A stretch of DNA of 53,510 nucleotides from Paracoccaceae bacterium (GCA_013003075.1 JABDLJ010000041.1:1-53510); one strand, 5' to 3'; shown: positions 33,697-42,993, numbered from the stretch's first letter. Notes: generated by a model not told the origin, from the letters alone. Made by a program: numbers and translations.

Positions 33697-36454
33697 ACCC
33701 GCCACGGCAGACACACCGGTCATTGCCCGCGTGCACGGGGTCAGCCACGCCTACAAGAAGGTCCGGGCGCTTGATGACGTGTCGCTGGAACTTGCGAGCG
33801 GCCGCATGATCGGGGTGGTCGGCCCCGACGGTGTCGGCAAGTCGACGCTGTTGGGCCTGATCGCGGGCGCGCGCCGGCTTCAGGAGGGCACGCTGGAGGT
33901 GCTGGGCGGCGATATGCGCGCGTCACGCCATCGTACGAAGATCAGCCCGCGGATCGCGTATATGCCGCAAGGGCTTGGCAAGAGCCTCTACGAGTCCCTG
34001 AGCATTCGCGAGAACCTTGAGTTTTTCGGGCGTATGTTCGGGCTGGGCCGAGAGGATCTGCAGCAGCGGATCGAACAGCTATCGCGGGCAACGGCGCTGC
34101 ACCCGTTTCTCGATCGCCCTGCGGGCAAGCTGTCGGGCGGGATGAAACAAAAGCTTGGCCTGTGCTGCGCGCTGATCCACGATCCCGACCTGATGATCCT
34201 CGACGAGCCGACCACCGGCGTCGATCCATTGTCGCGCCGCCAGCTATGGGAGTTGATCGGGACGATCCAGAAACAGCGCCCGGAGATGTGCGTCTTGGTA
34301 TCTACCGCCTACATGGACGAGGCCGAAACCTTCGACGAACTCATCACGATGGACGCCGGCAGGATCCTTGCCAAGGGAACGCCGGCCGAGCTTAAGGCAA
34401 TCACCGGAACAAGCAGCATCGAAGCTGCTTTCGTTCATCTTCTGCCAGAGGACCGGCGGCACGGACATTCCGATCTCGAGATCCCGCCGCTTCGGACGAA
34501 GGACGGCGATACGGCAATCGTCGCGCAGGGTTTGACCCGCCGGTTTGGCGACTTCACAGCGGTCGACCGGGTGAGTTTCGAGATCAAGACCGGCGAGATC
34601 TTCGGGTTCCTGGGCTCGAATGGATGCGGCAAGACCACGACCATGAAGATGCTTACGGGGCTCTTGCCGGCATCCGAAGGCCAAGCCCTTGTCTTCGGCA
34701 CCCCGATCGACGCTACAAGCCTGAAAACCCGTGAGAGGGTTGGCTTCATGTCGCAATCCTTCTCGCTTTACAGCGAGTTGACGGTGTACCAGAACCTTAT
34801 CCTGCACGCGCGTCTTTTTGACATTCCCGCCGAAAAATCGGGGCCGCGGATCGCCGAGTTGACCGAACGCTTCGCGCTGGACGATTTTCTCTATGTCCGG
34901 ACCTCGTCGCTGCCGCTTGGCATCCGGCAGCGGCTGTCGCTTGCCGTCGCGATCATCCACGAGCCCGAAATGCTGATTCTCGACGAACCCACGTCCGGCG
35001 TCGATCCGGTTGCGCGGGATGCGTTCTGGAAACTGCTAATCGAGCTTTCGCGGCGCGACCAGGTGACGATCTTCATCTCGACCCATTTCATGAACGAGGC
35101 GATGCGGTGCGACCGGATCTCTTTGATGCATGACGGACGTGTGCTTGTCGCAGACACGCCCAGGCGGCTTGTAGAGCGGAAGGGCGCCGCAGATCTCGAA
35201 GCGGCCTTCATCGGCTATATCGAAGACACCATCGACGCGCCGCCACAGATGGAAGGCGAAGCAGAGGGGCTGCTGGATAGCGTTAAATGGAACGCGGCGG
35301 CGCGTGGGTCTGGGACTTCGATTTTGCCGTTCGATATCCGGCGGACACTTGCGCTCAGCCATCGCGAATTCGTCGAGGTGCTTCGCGATCCGGTGCGGCT
35401 GGGATTTGCGTTTCTTGGAAGCATGTTCCTTCTGTTGATGATCGCCTTCGGTATCTCCCACGACGTGGAGGACCTGCGTTTCGCGGCGCTCGACCTCGAC
35501 CAGTCCCCCGAAAGCCGAAGTTACCTGAGCAATCTATCAGGATCGCGGTTTTTCGTGGAAACCGATGCGGCCTACAGCCTGGACGAGTTGGAGGACCGGC
35601 TTGTCACAAATGATATATCGCTGGCGCTGGAGATCCCTCCCGGCTTTGGCCGGGATGCCAAGCGCAGCACCGGGCCGCAGATATCGGCCTGGATCGACGG
35701 CGCGAACACCCAGCGGGCGGGAACGATCGAAGGGTATGTCTCTGGGGCGCACCATGCCTTCATCGGCAAACTTCTTCACGAGGCGGGACTGGGACAGGAT
35801 GCAATGGCGCTTGTCGATGTCGAAACCCGCTACCGCTATAATCCTGGCTTTGAAAGCATCAACGCCGTCGGGCCTTCTGTGCCTGCCACCCTTTTGATGC
35901 TGTTTCCCGCGATCCTCATGGCCGTCAGCGTCGTGCGCGAAAAAGAGATCGGCACAATCACGAATTTCCACGTGACCCCGACACGGCGGCTGGAGTTTCT
36001 GATCGGCAAGCAGTTGCCCTATGTGCTGATCGGGTTCGTGAATTTCGTCGCCATGGCCATTCTCGTGGTCGTCGTCTTGCAGGTGCCGCTGAAAGGCGCG
36101 GTTCTGCCGCTGGCGCTTGGCGCGCTGCTTTATGTCATGGCCGCCACGGGTTTCGGCCTTCTGATGTCGGCGCTGACCAGTACCCAGGTGGCGGCGGTTT
36201 TTGTCACGGCCATCATCTGCATGGTGCCAACGACGCAGTTTTCCGGGATGCTGCAGCCAATCTCGACCCTGGAAGGATCGGCGCAGGTTATCGGATCGAT
36301 GTGGCCCACGGGCTATTTCATGCATCTGAGCGTGGGCTCATTTACCAAGGGGCTCGGGTTCGAAGAGCTTTCGGGCGATCTTGTCGCCCTCCTGGTCTAC
36401 GCGCCTGTCTTCACGCTGCTTGCCGCGCTGTTCCTGCGCAAGCAGGAGCGCTGA
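33686..36454 (+). CDS. rbbA: RbbA-like protein: two ABC ATPase domains fused to an ABC-2 permease
   Basis: 922 residues. First ATPase domain: Walker A GPDGVGKST (about residue 47), signature LSGGMKQ (about 149), Walker B LMILDEP. Second domain: Walker A GSNGCGKTT (about 311), a degenerate signature LPLGIRQ (about 409), Walker B LILDEPTSGVD (about 431). From about residue 565 an ABC-2 permease domain with one N-terminal helix, a large periplasmic loop and five C-terminal helices follows. E. coli RbbA with this architecture binds ribosomes and stimulates translation in vitro; an efflux role is also likely from its HlyD partner. The start at 33686 removes an implausible N-terminal extension. Confidence 0.88.
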   Translation: MVPEPATADTPVIARVHGVSHAYKKVRALDDVSLELASGRMIGVVGPDGVGKSTLLGLIAGARRLQEGTLEVLGGDMRASRHRTKISPRIAYMPQGLGKSLYESLSIRENLEFFGRMFGLGREDLQQRIEQLSRATALHPFLDRPAGKLSGGMKQKLGLCCALIHDPDLMILDEPTTGVDPLSRRQLWELIGTIQKQRPEMCVLVSTAYMDEAETFDELITMDAGRILAKGTPAELKAITGTSSIEAAFVHLLPEDRRHGHSDLEIPPLRTKDGDTAIVAQGLTRRFGDFTAVDRVSFEIKTGEIFGFLGSNGCGKTTTMKMLTGLLPASEGQALVFGTPIDATSLKTRERVGFMSQSFSLYSELTVYQNLILHARLFDIPAEKSGPRIAELTERFALDDFLYVRTSSLPLGIRQRLSLAVAIIHEPEMLILDEPTSGVDPVARDAFWKLLIELSRRDQVTIFISTHFMNEAMRCDRISLMHDGRVLVADTPRRLVERKGAADLEAAFIGYIEDTIDAPPQMEGEAEGLLDSVKWNAAARGSGTSILPFDIRRTLALSHREFVEVLRDPVRLGFAFLGSMFLLLMIAFGISHDVEDLRFAALDLDQSPESRSYLSNLSGSRFFVETDAAYSLDELEDRLVTNDISLALEIPPGFGRDAKRSTGPQISAWIDGANTQRAGTIEGYVSGAHHAFIGKLLHEAGLGQDAMALVDVETRYRYNPGFESINAVGPSVPATLLMLFPAILMAVSVVREKEIGTITNFHVTPTRRLEFLIGKQLPYVLIGFVNFVAMAILVVVVLQVPLKGAVLPLALGALLYVMAATGFGLLMSALTSTQVAAVFVTAIICMVPTTQFSGMLQPISTLEGSAQVIGSMWPTGYFMHLSVGSFTKGLGFEELSGDLVALLVYAPVFTLLAALFLRKQER

Positions 36455-36457
36455 GCG

Positions 36458-37582
36458 ATGCGGGCGCTGCAAAACATCTTCTGGCTTGGCACCAAGGAGC
36501 TGCGCAGTTTCCTGAGCGACGGCGTCATGGTGGCGTTCCTGGTGTGGTCGTTTTCGTTCTCGGTCTACAGCGAGGCCACCGGCAGTTCCGAAAGCGTTAA
36601 CAACGCCTCTGTCGCGATCGTGGACGATGACCGCTCGGCCCTGTCCCGGCGGATCGCCGCCGCGCTGCACCGGCCCTATTTCCAGCCGCCGGATTACGTG
36701 GCTGCGTTCGAGATCGACGCGCTGATGGACGAAAGCCGCTACATGTTCGTGATGGTGATCCCGGCCGGGTTCGAGGCGGACATCCGGCGCGGCGAGAAGC
36801 CCGAGATCCAGTTGAATATCGATGCAACCGCCGTGGGCCAGGCCGGGCAAGGTGCGAGCTATTTGCAGGCCATCATCGACCTCGAAGTGGCCCAGTTCGC
36901 CGAACGCTTCGGCGATGGGCGCCGCCCGCCTATCGAATTGACCCTGCGACGCGCCTTCAATCCCAATGGAACGGACGCCTGGTTTCTTGCCGTCAACTCC
37001 ATTCTCAACAGCCTTTCGATGATCGCGATCGTGTTGACCGGCGCGGCGCTTCTGCGCGAGCGAGAGCACGGGACAATCGAGCATCTGTTGGTGATGCCGC
37101 TCAATGCCTTTCAGATCGCCATGGCCAAGGTCTGGGCCAACGGTCTTGTGATCCTCGTCGCCTTCACGCTGTCTATGATCATCATGGCAGAGCAAGTCCT
37201 GCAGGTTCCGATCGCCGGATCGAAGCTGCTTTTGACATTCGGGGCAGCGGTCTACCTGTTCGCGGCCGCCGCCATCGGCATTCTGCTTGGCACGATGGCG
37301 CGGACGATGGCCCAGTTCGCGCTGCTGATCGTGATGGCGATCGTTCCGATCCTGATGCTGTCAGGCGGTATGAGCCCGATCGAAAGCCAGCCCGACTACA
37401 TCCAGCCTCTCACGTGGCTTCTGCCCTCCCGCCATTTCATGGAATTTGCCCAGGCCGTCGTCTTTCGTGGCGCCGATTTCGGTGCGGTCTGGCCAGCGCT
37501 TTTGACCATGGCAAGCCTTGGCGCGGTGTTCCTAACGATCAGCCTAGTGATTTTTCGCCGTTCGATCATCTTCGCCAAGTGA
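36458..37582 (+). CDS. yhhJ: ABC-2 type permease (YhhJ-like)
   Basis: 374 residues: an N-terminal helix (VAFLVWSFSFSVYSEA), a periplasmic domain of about 140 residues containing QLNIDATAVGQAGQG, then five to six helices with the ABC-2 hallmark EREHGTIEHLLVMPLNAFQI. It begins three bases after the RbbA-like gene. It would pair with the permease half of RbbA to complete the transporter. Confidence 0.9.
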   Translation: MRALQNIFWLGTKELRSFLSDGVMVAFLVWSFSFSVYSEATGSSESVNNASVAIVDDDRSALSRRIAAALHRPYFQPPDYVAAFEIDALMDESRYMFVMVIPAGFEADIRRGEKPEIQLNIDATAVGQAGQGASYLQAIIDLEVAQFAERFGDGRRPPIELTLRRAFNPNGTDAWFLAVNSILNSLSMIAIVLTGAALLREREHGTIEHLLVMPLNAFQIAMAKVWANGLVILVAFTLSMIIMAEQVLQVPIAGSKLLLTFGAAVYLFAAAAIGILLGTMARTMAQFALLIVMAIVPILMLSGGMSPIESQPDYIQPLTWLLPSRHFMEFAQAVVFRGADFGAVWPALLTMASLGAVFLTISLVIFRRSIIFAK

Positions 37583-37645
37583 GTGTTACGGGGTGCACGG
37601 CCCCTGCAGTGACGCCTTTCCGAAGCGCCGGTAACCCGCAGCTGT

Positions 37646-37945
37646 CTAGCCCCCAAGTTCTGCGCCATTTCTGTTTAGAGTTTCGGGCACGGGTGGCCAC
37701 ATGTTCAAGGCCTGAGGTGGTCGGGTGTGGTCGAACTGCCTAAGCCAGTGATTGATGACGATCTGGGCCTGTTTCGTTGTCGTGAACCACTTCGCATTGA
37801 GGACCTCGCGGCGGAGAGTTTCGTTAAACCGCTCATTGTGTCCGTTGTTTCACGGCGATCCCGGGTAGATGCGGATGGGTTTGATGCCGACCCTCACCAG
37901 CCAGTCCTGCATCGCCCCTGCGACCTCCGGGACCGTAATTCCGGC
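37646..37945 (-). pseudogene. Decayed IS3-family transposase (OrfB C-terminal fragment)
   Basis: The minus strand reads QDWLVRVGIKPIRIYPGSP, then a TGA (37850-37852) in place of the Trp of SPW, then NNGHNERFNETLRREVLNAKW and onward through QIVINHWLRQFDHTRPPQAL to a TAG at 37646. This is the end of the integrase core of an IS3-type transposase, including the ERFN Glu region. The N-terminal part and the terminal inverted repeats are gone. Confidence 0.8.
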
Positions 37946-38024
37946 AAACGGAATACGCCTTTGCAGGCAATGGTTCCGGTCGCTTCTTCCCCCGGACATC
38001 AAGGCATGCGATCCTTTGCTTGCC

Positions 38025-38945
38025 ATGCGTATCGCAACCCTGAATGTCCAAAACCTAAGGCTATTGAAATCCGGCGGCGCCCGGTCCTTGCATGGCGCCT
38101 GGGATTCCGATGATCCCGAGACCACGTCACACGACCCGGTTGACCGCCAGTTGACGGCAGAGCTTCTGTGCGAAATCGACGCTGACGTGGTGGCCCTTCA
38201 AGAGGTCTACGATCTTGAGACTCTCGATTACTTCCACGATGCGTGCCTGCTGCCTGCCGGATTGAAACCCTACCGTCATCGCATCTGTGTGCCGGGAAAC
38301 GACGGGCGCGGACTTGACGTCGCCTTGCTGTCTCGGCGCGGCATAGATGCAGTTCGCAGCCATGCGGCGCTGACGCCGGCCCAGCTGGATCTCGCCCCGC
38401 CAAAGGGCACCGATCCCGATCTGCCTGTATTTCGGCGCGATTGCTTGATGGCTTCTGTCGGGGCGCTAACGCTTTTCGTTTGCCACTTCAAATCCGCCTA
38501 TCCCGATCCCGAGGTCGCCTGGCTTACACGCCATCTCGAGGCAATGGCGACACGCCGCATAATCGAGCAGCATTTCGAGGCGCCGAGAGAGGCGCTTTGG
38601 CTGGTTCTGGGCGACCTGAACGAGCCCGGCGCGGAAGGCGAAATGGACCACCGAGCGATCCGGCCGCTCGAAGAGGAGTTTTCGGTCGACTTGATGCAGC
38701 GCGTGCCGCCATCAGACCGCTGGACCTACTTCGACACCCATTCCAGCAAGTATCATTGTCCCGACGCGCTTCTGGCCTCGCCGGCGCTGGCAAGGCGCTG
38801 GCCTGAGGCGAAGCCGGTGGTGGTGCGGGGGGGCCTTGAAACCGATGCCGCCCGATTTCGTGGACCGCACTTTACCAGGGTCGGCAAACACAGACCCCAC
38901 GCCAGCGATCACGCGGCCGTACGCATAGACCTTCAAGGTTTGTGA
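38025..38945 (+). CDS. Endonuclease/exonuclease/phosphatase family protein
   Basis: 306 residues of the EEP superfamily (DNase I-like fold). Motifs: MRIATLNVQNL at the start (metal-site Asn), DADVVALQEV (metal-site Glu), LVLGDLNEPG (catalytic Asp-Asn) and the closing ASDHAAVRIDL with the catalytic Asp-His. No signal peptide is seen. The substrate (nucleic acid, nucleotide or phospholipid) cannot be told. It stands alone between an IS3 remnant and a small membrane protein gene. Confidence 0.88.
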   Translation: MRIATLNVQNLRLLKSGGARSLHGAWDSDDPETTSHDPVDRQLTAELLCEIDADVVALQEVYDLETLDYFHDACLLPAGLKPYRHRICVPGNDGRGLDVALLSRRGIDAVRSHAALTPAQLDLAPPKGTDPDLPVFRRDCLMASVGALTLFVCHFKSAYPDPEVAWLTRHLEAMATRRIIEQHFEAPREALWLVLGDLNEPGAEGEMDHRAIRPLEEEFSVDLMQRVPPSDRWTYFDTHSSKYHCPDALLASPALARRWPEAKPVVVRGGLETDAARFRGPHFTRVGKHRPHASDHAAVRIDLQGL

Positions 38946-38955
38946 CCGAGGCCAG

Positions 38956-39002
38956 GGCCGGATCGGAAGTCATCTGACCGCTGAATTCGGCCGCTCTTTT
39001 TT
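38956..39002 (+). terminator. Candidate terminator after the EEP gene
   Basis: Outer stem GGCCG/CGGCC encloses an inner GTCA/TGAC stem, followed within 5 bases by T6. It begins 10 bases after the stop codon. The stem is interrupted, so confidence is moderate. The remaining bases to 39212 hold nothing recognisable. Confidence 0.4.
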
Positions 39003-39212
39003 CTTGCGTGGCCGGCTAAGGCGAACGCAGCCAGGACCCTCTTAGATATAACGCGGCACCCAGCCGACTGCGCTTGATGAGCGGATCAGGCCCAATTCGG
39101 ACACTCCGATTGGATTGATCGCCTGCACTTTGAGATTCTGGCAAATACCGACTAGATTGAAGCCCAGAGGAAGCAAGATCGCACCGATCGCTTCAATGAG
39201 GTTAATTGGCTC

Positions 39213-39626
39213 TTGGATACTCTCGGCGCTTTGCTTGCAGTCAACGGAATACTCGTACTGGCTTTCAGCAGCCTGGTCGGCCTTCTGCTGGCGCGGTCAA
39301 TTTTCAAGAACCAGCCGCCGGAACACTGGCATCTGCTACATGCAAGCGGCACGTCTCGGGGGATCATGCTTCTGGCCTTGGCGGCGACAATTCGGTTCGC
39401 CGAGCTTCCTTCTTCCCAGATTGCATGGGCCGCCGGGCTTGTGGTCTTTTTCGTCTGGACCTCCATCCTTGCGATGTTTGTCAGAGCCATAACCGGTGAA
39501 AAGGGATTCCACCCGCGAGGCCCACGAGCGAACCAGGTCGTCTTCTTTCTCTATGCCGTCGGTACGATTGCGCTTCCTGTCGGGCTCATCTGGCTTGGTG
39601 TCGGGTTTGTTCGGTCTTTCCTGTGA
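39213..39626 (+). CDS. Small four-helix membrane protein, unrecognised
   Basis: 137 residues with four clear hydrophobic segments: ALLAVNGILVLAFSSLVGLLL, GIMLLALAATIRFAEL, IAWAAGLVVFFVWTSILAMF and VVFFLYAVGTIALPVGLIWLGV. Between helices 1 and 2 lies HWHLLHASGTSRG, whose His residues recall styrene-oxide-isomerase-type proteins, but the resemblance is weak. The TTG at 39213 with GAGG 11 bases upstream is the best start; there is no ATG before it after the last stop. Confidence 0.55.
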   Translation: MDTLGALLAVNGILVLAFSSLVGLLLARSIFKNQPPEHWHLLHASGTSRGIMLLALAATIRFAELPSSQIAWAAGLVVFFVWTSILAMFVRAITGEKGFHPRGPRANQVVFFLYAVGTIALPVGLIWLGVGFVRSFL

Positions 39627-39858
39627 CCGAACGAGCCGCGAACAGGCGTCGGGCATACTTGTCAATTCTTTGCGGCCAGGTTCCGTATCCTTTGCTTGGT
39701 GTTTGTTCGGGCAACCGGATAGGCGCGGGCCAGCACCCTTGGACAGAAACCAACGGATAACGACATGGGCCAAAAGCGGGACCGCGCAACGATGCGTTTG
39801 GCGCAGCGCATTTTCGCCGGTAATCTTGCCACTACGCGGCGCAACGACGGGGACCGCC

Positions 39859-39939
39859 ATGCCGGCCTATGTGATCGGCCAGCCCGACATACACGACCAA
39901 AAGGCATACCAGGCATGTCTTGATGGTTTCATGCCAATG
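39859..39939 (+). pseudogene. N-terminal fragment of a DUF1330 protein
   Basis: The frame MPAYVIGQPDIHDQKAYQAC to GFMPM is the typical start of DUF1330 proteins (ferredoxin-like fold, about 95 residues). After about 27 residues homology ends where IS3 transposase sequence begins. The rest of the gene is absent. The preceding 39627-39858 stretch contains no recognisable gene. Confidence 0.6.
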
Positions 39940-40291
39940 CTCGGCGATCCGGGTCAAGCGCAAGCTGAACTCGACCGTGGTCATAGACGCGCTGACGGAC
40001 TTGTTCATCCTTCGCGGCGCGCCCGCCTACATCCGGTCGGACAACGGGCCTGAATTCATCGCTCAGGCCGTCAGAAACTGGATCGCAGCCGTCGGTGCCA
40101 AGACGGCTTACATCTAGCCGGGCCCACCATGAGAGAACGGGTATTGCGAAAGCTTCAACGCCAGGTTCCGCGACGAACTGCTCAACGCGGAGACCTTCTA
40201 TTCTCTACGCGAGGCACAGATCATCATCGAAAGCTGAAGGAAACACTACAACACAAAACGACCCCTCGGTGCATTGGGCTGCCGCCCGCCA
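39938..40291 (+). pseudogene. Decayed IS3-family transposase (integrase core fragment)
   Basis: One continuous frame reads RVKRKLNSTVVIDALTDLF, GAPAYIRSDNGPEF (catalytic Asp region), GAKTAYI, then TAG where Glu is expected, PGPP, TGA where Trp is expected, ENGYCESFNARFRDELLN (catalytic Glu region), REAQIIIES, a second TGA at a Trp position, RKHYNTKRPLGALGCRPP. Three nonsense changes with no frameshift. Only the C-terminal half of OrfB remains; no inverted repeats seen. Confidence 0.85.
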
Positions 40292-40469
40292 TCCCAACGA
40301 CTGGGTGCGCCCCTTGCCCTTGCCATTGCCCCAGCGCTTTACGGTCTGATGGTTGGCGCCACGTTTTCCGGCGTCACGCAACCGCACATCTATCTGCCAT
40401 TCGCAAATGCCGAGTATGTGCAGAAGCCCGTGGGACAGGAGATCTACACTCTGCTGGTCGGGGTTTTGC

Positions 40470-40715
40470 GACGACCGCATGCAGGCGGTTCGACATGGAT
40501 GCGAGGCGGCTGTGCGCGCGATCTCCGAAGCTGGATATCTCAAGGCAGAGCTGACAGAGGAAACGGCGACCGATCTTCTCTGAACCCTCTCATCGGCCGA
40601 AAACCGGGAACGTTGGGTTCGTGACTGTGGCTGGTCGCAGCCAGCTTACGAGCAAACGATCAAATACCTTGCTGACGCAGCGCTGAGGGCACGTATCTGG
40701 AAGTCCACCTCGTCC
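40470..40715 (+). pseudogene. Possible C-terminal remnant of a TetR-family regulator
   Basis: The frame DDRMQAVRHGCEAAVRAISEAG through ELTEETATDLL, an in-frame TGA (40581-40583), TLSSAENRERWVRDCGWSQPAYEQ and YLADAALRA resembles the C-terminal end of TetR regulators (DLLW-T pattern, then the W-x-x-x-x-Y helix). The DNA-binding part is missing. The sequence between the IS3 remnant and here (40292-40469) is open but unrecognised. Confidence 0.45.
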
Positions 40716-40821
40716 CGCAAGGCCAACGTCAGCGGCTGGCGCACCAAACACATGCTTTGCGCCCGAACTGTCGGTACCCGCGCCGGGCGTTGGCGTTGGC
40801 CCAGGACCATTCCTCAACAAC

Positions 40822-40853
40822 AAAAAGCGCGCCCCGAGTTTCCCCGAGGCGCG
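40822..40853 (-). terminator. Rho-independent terminator after rpmD
   Basis: Minus strand: an 11-bp GC-rich stem (two G-U pairs) with a 4-base loop followed by C and T5, then GTTGTT. It starts 26 bases after the rpmD stop. It would end the rpmC-to-rpmD transcript before the insertion. Confidence 0.85.
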
Positions 40854-40879
40854 TTCATTTTTCCTGCGATGAGAGGGGC

Positions 40880-41068
40880 TTAGCCGCGCTCTTCGACGAT
40901 CTCTACGAGATGCGGGATGCTTTCGACCATACCGCGCACCGAGGGCGTATCTTCCAGCTCGCGGATGCGGTGCATCTTGTTGAGGCCCAGGCCCTTCAGC
41001 GTCGCGCGCTGGATGGCCGGGCGGCGGATCGGACTGCCGATCTGCTTGACGACGATGGTTTTTGCCAT
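40880..41068 (-). CDS. rpmD: 50S ribosomal protein L30
   Basis: 62 residues: [20 protein letters not shown] start, [22 protein letters not shown] core. It follows rpsE with a 12-base gap. It is directly followed by a terminator, not by rplO. Confidence 0.96.
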   Translation of the reverse strand: MAKTIVVKQIGSPIRRPAIQRATLKGLGLNKMHRIRELEDTPSVRGMVESIPHLVEIVEERG

Positions 41069-41080
41069 ATTCCCGTCTCC

Positions 41081-41659
41081 TTACGCGTCTGCAGCTTCGG
41101 CTTCGGCCGGAGCGGCGTCACCTTCGGGCTTTTTCAGGATATCGGCCACCTTCTTGCCGCGGCGCTGCGCGACCGAGCGAGGGCTCGATTCCTTTGTCAG
41201 GCCGTCGATGGTGGCGCGGATCATGTTGTAGGGGTTCTGGCTGCCAAGCGACTTGGCGACCACGTCCTGGATGCCCAGCATCTCGAACACGGCGCGCATC
41301 GGACCGCCCGCGATGATACCGGTACCGGCGGGCGCCGTGCGCATGACCACCTTACCGGCGCCGTGACGGCCCTGGATATCGTGGTGCAGCGTGCGTCCCT
41401 CGCGCAGGGCGACACGGATCATCTGGCGCTTGGCCTGCTCTGTCGCCTTGCGGATCGCCTCGGGCACTTCCTTGGCCTTGCCTTTGCCAAAGCCGACCCG
41501 GCCGCGCTGGTCACCGACCACCACGAGGGCGGCAAAGCCGAAGCGCTTACCACCTTTCACGGTTTTCGACACCCGGTTGATCGCCACAAGACGATCGGCG
41601 AATTCGGGATTTTCATCGCGCTGCTGGCGACCACCCCGACGATTGTCACGTTCTGCCAT
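41081..41659 (-). CDS. rpsE: 30S ribosomal protein S5
   Basis: 192 residues. The N-terminal double-stranded RNA-binding fold has [19 protein letters not shown]; the C-terminal fold has [20 protein letters not shown]5 contributes to decoding accuracy. The tail is extended and Ala/Glu-rich ([14 protein letters not shown]), as in related alphaproteobacteria. Confidence 0.97.
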   Translation of the reverse strand: MAERDNRRGGRQQRDENPEFADRLVAINRVSKTVKGGKRFGFAALVVVGDQRGRVGFGKGKAKEVPEAIRKATEQAKRQMIRVALREGRTLHHDIQGRHGAGKVVMRTAPAGTGIIAGGPMRAVFEMLGIQDVVAKSLGSQNPYNMIRATIDGLTKESSPRSVAQRRGKKVADILKKPEGDAAPAEAEAADA

Positions 41660-41670
41660 ATCGTCTCTCC

Positions 41671-42030
41671 TTAAATCTTCAGGCCGGCTTCACGCGCAGC
41701 GTCGGCCAGAGCCTTCACCTTGCCGTGAAACAGAAAACCGCCGCGGTCGAAATAGGCTTCCGACACGCCCGCCTTCTTGGCACGCTCGGCGATGGTTTTG
41801 CCGACCTTTGCGGCGGCTTCCATGTTGTTCTGGCCAACGATGCCTAGGTCCTTCTCCAAAGAAGAGGCCGAAGCCAGCGTGACGCCACGCGCATCGTCGA
41901 TCAGTTGAACATGGATGTTCTTGTTGCTGCGGTGGACCGACAGGCGCGGGCGCCCGGCGTTCACCTTGCGAAGTTTGCTCCGAACGCGCAGGCGGCGCTT
42001 CAAGAACAGATCTCTTTTGCTGTTTGCCAT
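41671..42030 (-). CDS. rplR: 50S ribosomal protein L18
   Basis: 119 residues with [39 protein letters not shown] 5S rRNA-binding N-terminus (positions 10-44) and the C-terminal [25 protein letters not shown]. Part of the rpmC-rpmD segment, 11 bases from rpsE. Confidence 0.97.
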   Translation of the reverse strand: MANSKRDLFLKRRLRVRSKLRKVNAGRPRLSVHRSNKNIHVQLIDDARGVTLASASSLEKDLGIVGQNNMEAAAKVGKTIAERAKKAGVSEAYFDRGGFLFHGKVKALADAAREAGLKI

Positions 42031-42042
42031 TTTTCGCGTTCC

Positions 42043-42576
42043 TTACTTCTTCTTGCCTTCCTTGCGGAAGATGAACTCGCCCTTGTACTTGATGCCTTTG
42101 CCCTTGTAGGGCTCGGGCTTGCGCCATTCGCGGATGTTTGCCGCGACCTGACCCACTAGCTGCTGGTCGATACCTTCCACAACGATCTCGGTCTGCTTGG
42201 GCGCCGTCACCGTCACGCCTTCCGGCACAACGAATTCGACATCGTGGCTGAGGCCGAGCGCCAGTTTCAGGGTGTTGCCCTGCATCTGCGCACGGTAGCC
42301 GACGCCCGAGATTTCGAGCTCTTTCTTGAAGCCTTCGGTCACGCCGGTCACGAGGTTGCCGACCATGGTGCGGGACATGCCCCACTGCTGGCGGGCGCGT
42401 TTGGACGAGCCGCGCGGCTCGATTGTGACGACATTGTCTTCGACCTTGAAGGCCACATCGTCGGTTGCGGTGAAGCTGCGGGTGCCCTTGGGGCCCTTCA
42501 CTTCGATGGTCTGGCCGGAGACGGAAGCGGAAACTCCCGACGGCAGCTCGACCGGTTTTTTACCAATACGAGACAT
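42043..42576 (-). CDS. rplF: 50S ribosomal protein L6
   Basis: 177 residues: [19 protein letters not shown] start fixes the ATG at 42576; the C-terminal signature [16 protein letters not shown] is present. Binds near the sarcin-ricin loop. Located between rpsH and rplR. Confidence 0.97.
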   Translation of the reverse strand: MSRIGKKPVELPSGVSASVSGQTIEVKGPKGTRSFTATDDVAFKVEDNVVTIEPRGSSKRARQQWGMSRTMVGNLVTGVTEGFKKELEISGVGYRAQMQGNTLKLALGLSHDVEFVVPEGVTVTAPKQTEIVVEGIDQQLVGQVAANIREWRKPEPYKGKGIKYKGEFIFRKEGKKK

Positions 42577-42586
42577 CCATCCCTCC

Positions 42587-42979
42587 TTAGAAGACCGTGC
42601 AGAGCACTTCACCGCCAACATTGGCGCTGCGAGCTGCTGCATCCGACATGACGCCGCGGGGCGTCGAGACGATCGACACACCCAGGCCCTGACGGACCGA
42701 GGGGATGTCCTTGACGCCCATGTAGACGCGGCGGCCGGGGGTCGAAACCCGCTTTAGCTCGCGAATGACAGGGGTGCCTTCGTAGTATTTCAGGCTGATC
42801 TCGATGGCCGGGTGGCCATCGGCGCCGTTGGTTTTCTCATAGCCGCGGATGTAGCCTTCGTCGGCCAGCACATCCAGAACCCAGGCGCGCAGTTTCGACG
42901 CCGGGGTCACGACCGTGGACTTCCCGCGCATCTGAGCGTTGCGGATGCGGGTCAGCATATCTCCGAGAGGATCGTTCAT
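42587..42979 (-). CDS. rpsH: 30S ribosomal protein S8
   Basis: 130 residues: [19 protein letters not shown] start and the C-terminal [20 protein letters not shown] signature. S8 binds central-domain 16S rRNA and in E. coli represses the spc operon; whether a mimic exists here was not determined. Confidence 0.97.
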   Translation of the reverse strand: MNDPLGDMLTRIRNAQMRGKSTVVTPASKLRAWVLDVLADEGYIRGYEKTNGADGHPAIEISLKYYEGTPVIRELKRVSTPGRRVYMGVKDIPSVRQGLGVSIVSTPRGVMSDAAARSANVGGEVLCTVF

Positions 42980-42993
42980 CTAATATCCCTCCC

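Noticed and set aside
37646..40291. Composite transposon bounded by the two IS3 fragments
   Set aside because: The fragments are from clearly different transposases, both are truncated, and no terminal inverted repeats or target duplications were seen.
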